NCBI GenBank assembly: GCA_964525785.1
Contig: CAZGIX010000014.1
Location: forward strand, 1-40,527
Source: JAQBDA01 sp964525785
GTDB taxonomy: Bacteria; Chloroflexota; Anaerolineae; Anaerolineales; UBA4823
Length of the DNA: 40,527 bases
Reading direction: 5' to 3'
Made by a program: the position numbers and the translations under genes. This document shows positions 38,483 to 40,527 of this stretch, one piece after another. The notes under the pieces were generated by a model. The model worked only from the letters and a program-made list of their open reading frames with translations, made no database searches and was not told the DNA's origin. The first letter of the stretch is position 1. Each line of letters opens with the position of its first letter.

Positions 38483-40453
38483 ATGAGACCCGAAAAGAAG
38501 AGAGTATCCGGCCTGCTGCTGGTTGGGCTGATGGTGGTATTGGCGATTAATGCCTGTAATTACCCGACCCAAAGCCAACCCACCAGCACGCCTGACCTGC
38601 TGCCCACCCTGGTGGAAACCCTGCTGGCGACGCTGGCTCCTACATCCACAGAGCCAGCGCCGGAGCGCCTGCTGACGGTTTGCCTGGGCAAAGAGCCGGA
38701 CTCATTATTCCTATATGGCGACTCATCGCTGGCGGCGCGGGCTGTGCGCCAGGCTATTTATGACGGTCCGGTCGACTGGATCGATTACACTCCCGTGCCG
38801 GTCATCCTGGAGAAAATTCCCCGTCTGGCGGATGGGGATGTGGCTTTTGAGCCGGTGCAGGTAGCGGCTGGAGAGCTGATCGTGGATGCTGCCGACACCC
38901 TGGTTGCCTTGCAGGAGGGCGTCCTTTACCTGCCGTCTGGCTGCCGGGACACTTCTTGTGCGGCAACGTACAGCGGGACGGAGCCTGTGGCGATCGACCA
39001 GATGGTAGCTGCCTTTACTCTGAAGCCCGATGTGCAGTGGTCGGATGGCAGTCCGTTGACCGCGGCCGATTCGGTATATTCTTACCGTATCGCCCAGGCG
39101 CTTTACCCGCAGGTGCAGGCGGATCTACTGCGCCGCACCAGCTCTTACCAGGTGCTGGACGAGCGGCGGGTGGAGTGGCGCGGGCTGCCCGGTCACCGGC
39201 AGTCGCAGATTGCGGCGAATTTCTTCTCACCGCTGCCAGAGCATGCCTGGGGAGACATCCCCCCGGAAGAGCTGGCGGGTGCAGATGGCCCGCAGCGCAC
39301 CCCGCTTGGATGGGGAGCATATCAGGTAGATGAGTGGATCGCGGGCGATCATATCACCTTACGGGTGAACCCTTACTATTTCCGCAGCGCTGAGGGACTG
39401 CCGCGCTTCGACCAGCTGGTGTACCGCTTTATCCCTGGGGAGGAGGAGGCGCTGATCGCCTTGCTGGCCGGTGAATGCGATATCCTGGACGAAAGCGCCA
39501 TGCAAGGGATTGACCTGGGCGAGCTCGATGGATTGGACGAGGCCGGTCGGGCAAAGGTGCTGCTGGCCGACCACAGCGCCTGGGAGCAATTGGTCTTCGG
39601 CATCCAGCCCAGCGATCCCAGCCAGCCTGCCCTGATGCAAGCCAGGCAGGTGCGCCAGGCGATCGCCCAGTGCATCGACCGGCAGACCCTGGTGAACAGG
39701 CTCTCGGCGGAGCAGGCAGCCGGGGCATTCCAGGTGCTGACCAGCTATGTCCCACCTGATCACCCAGCATACAACGCCGAGGCCCGGCAGTACAGCTACG
39801 ATCCCGCAGCCGCCGCTGACCTGCTGCAATCTGCTGGCTGGGTGGACCTGGATGGCGATCCTGCTACCCCGCGGGTTTCTCAAGGCGTGGTTGGACAGAC
39901 GGACGAGACTCCCTTTACTATCGAGCTTCTGGCGGTGCAATCCGATGAACGTCAGCTGGAAACAACTTTAATGAGGGAGAGCCTTTCCCAATGCGGCATT
40001 CAGGTGGAGGTACGCTACCTGGCGGCAGGTGAATTGTTCGCTCCGGGACCGCAGGGACCTGTTTTTGGGAGGCACTTCCAGTTGGCCCAGGTCGGGTGGC
40101 AGGCAGCATCTGAGCCCGCTTGCTTTCTATATACAACCGGCGAGATTCCGGGCCCTTACCCTGATTACCCGAAGGGATGGGGCGGCGCCAATGCCAGCGG
40201 CTACAGCAATGCGGAGTTTGACCAGACATGCCTGCGAGCGCACCAGTCCCTGGCGGACGATCCCGGTAATATCGAGGCGCATTACCTGGCGCAGGCAATT
40301 TTTGCCGACGAACTGCCCGCCCTGCCGCTGTACTCTCGCGCAGTAGTCGCAGCCGTGCGGCCCGATCTGTGCGGTTTGGAGCTGGACCCATCCGGCGATA
40401 GCATTTTGTGGAGCCTCGAGTCGGTGAATTATGGCGAAGATTGTCCTCAATAA
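38483..40453 (+). CDS. Second peptide-type ABC substrate-binding lipoprotein (SBP family 5), orphan
   Basis: The 656-residue product starts with a basic n-region, a hydrophobic signal and the lipobox INAC, followed by a Thr/Pro/Ser linker. The SBP_bac_5 domain is recognised by LTVCLGKEPDSLFLY, VAAFTLKPDVQWSDGSPLTAADSVYS, LGWGAYQVDEWIAGDHITLRVNPYY, VRQAIAQCIDRQTLV and LLQSAGWVDLDGDPAT. The mature part has ten cysteines besides the lipidated one, an even number compatible with five disulfides and unusual for the family. ATG 38483 is preferred over TTG 38477; no ribosome site is visible. No permease or ATPase follows within the window, so it may use the upstream opp channel. Sequence continues 74 bases past the stop without a gene. 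Confidence 0.92.
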   Translation: MRPEKKRVSGLLLVGLMVVLAINACNYPTQSQPTSTPDLLPTLVETLLATLAPTSTEPAPERLLTVCLGKEPDSLFLYGDSSLAARAVRQAIYDGPVDWIDYTPVPVILEKIPRLADGDVAFEPVQVAAGELIVDAADTLVALQEGVLYLPSGCRDTSCAATYSGTEPVAIDQMVAAFTLKPDVQWSDGSPLTAADSVYSYRIAQALYPQVQADLLRRTSSYQVLDERRVEWRGLPGHRQSQIAANFFSPLPEHAWGDIPPEELAGADGPQRTPLGWGAYQVDEWIAGDHITLRVNPYYFRSAEGLPRFDQLVYRFIPGEEEALIALLAGECDILDESAMQGIDLGELDGLDEAGRAKVLLADHSAWEQLVFGIQPSDPSQPALMQARQVRQAIAQCIDRQTLVNRLSAEQAAGAFQVLTSYVPPDHPAYNAEARQYSYDPAAAADLLQSAGWVDLDGDPATPRVSQGVVGQTDETPFTIELLAVQSDERQLETTLMRESLSQCGIQVEVRYLAAGELFAPGPQGPVFGRHFQLAQVGWQAASEPACFLYTTGEIPGPYPDYPKGWGGANASGYSNAEFDQTCLRAHQSLADDPGNIEAHYLAQAIFADELPALPLYSRAVVAAVRPDLCGLELDPSGDSILWSLESVNYGEDCPQ

Positions 40454-40527
40454 AAGAGGATCAATGTCCTGCGTGTGCACGCAAAGGTTGTCAAGAAAGA
40501 GGAGCCTCGGGTAGGATAGGAGTTTCC

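Noticed and set aside
40470..40483. Small palindrome TGCGTG/CACGCA after the last gene
   Set aside because: Only six pairs with a two-base loop and no T run; too weak to call a terminator.

Overview
This window looks like a chromosomal segment of a GC-rich bacterium, probably a member of the Chloroflexota (Anaerolineae-like). That assignment is an inference from gene content: several lipoproteins, a lipoprotein penicillin-binding protein with a MecA-type N-domain, a Val/Thr-rich linker in the oligopeptide-binding protein, and the gene orders seen here. It has not been checked by a database search. A run of exactly 100 N (34138-34237) marks it as a scaffolded draft or metagenome assembly. There are no rRNA genes, phage genes, transposase genes or CRISPR arrays.

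Layout. 1-125: tRNA-Pro(TGG) with a terminator. 239-2999 (+): a small protein of unknown function, a membrane-anchored NERD-like protein, a family-2 glycosyltransferase and RNase HII. 3012-10542 (-): a long co-directional run of DNA polymerase III delta', a GAF-GAF-PAS histidine kinase, a degenerate metallo-beta-lactamase-fold protein, an asparaginase II-family protein, an endonuclease III-like glycosylase, a second soluble histidine kinase and a small membrane protein. 10647-15387 (+): UvrD/PcrA helicase, then tsaE-tsaB-rimI-udg (tRNA t6A synthesis, N-terminal acetylation, uracil repair). 15408-22801 (+): a compact glycan locus with sulfotransferase, nucleotide-sugar dehydrogenase, epimerase, flippase, GT4 transferase and a large membrane enzyme. 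22850-25441 (-): cold-shock protein, GMP synthase and xanthine phosphoribosyltransferase. 25521-29365 (+): Maf, a lipoprotein transpeptidase and RsgA. 29721-40453 (+): an oligopeptide ABC transporter (ATPases D and F, binding lipoprotein A, permeases B and C), a c-type cytochrome, an ECF sigma factor with a small partner gene, and a second peptide-binding lipoprotein.

How the parts fit. Much of the window is housekeeping: replication and repair (holB, pcrA, rnhB, nth, udg), tRNA modification (tsaE, tsaB) and guanine nucleotide supply (xpt-guaA). The accessory part is the glycan locus, which is consistent with export of a uronic-acid-containing and possibly sulfated surface polymer, and the peptide-uptake region with its embedded cytochrome and sigma factor.

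The clearest signals not explained by ordinary gene calls are: (1) near-consensus promoters lying 5-8 bases before start codons (holB, pcrA, maf), implying leaderless mRNAs; (2) three related long palindromes at 12911, 29415 and 31723, each just after a transcription unit and showing a compensatory base-pair change; (3) a C-terminal QLSLF clamp-binding-type peptide on the uracil-DNA glycosylase; (4) a cytochrome with CX2CH and CX4CH motifs at the end of the opp operon; (5) NERD-like and metallo-beta-lactamase-like proteins that have lost most of their catalytic residues.
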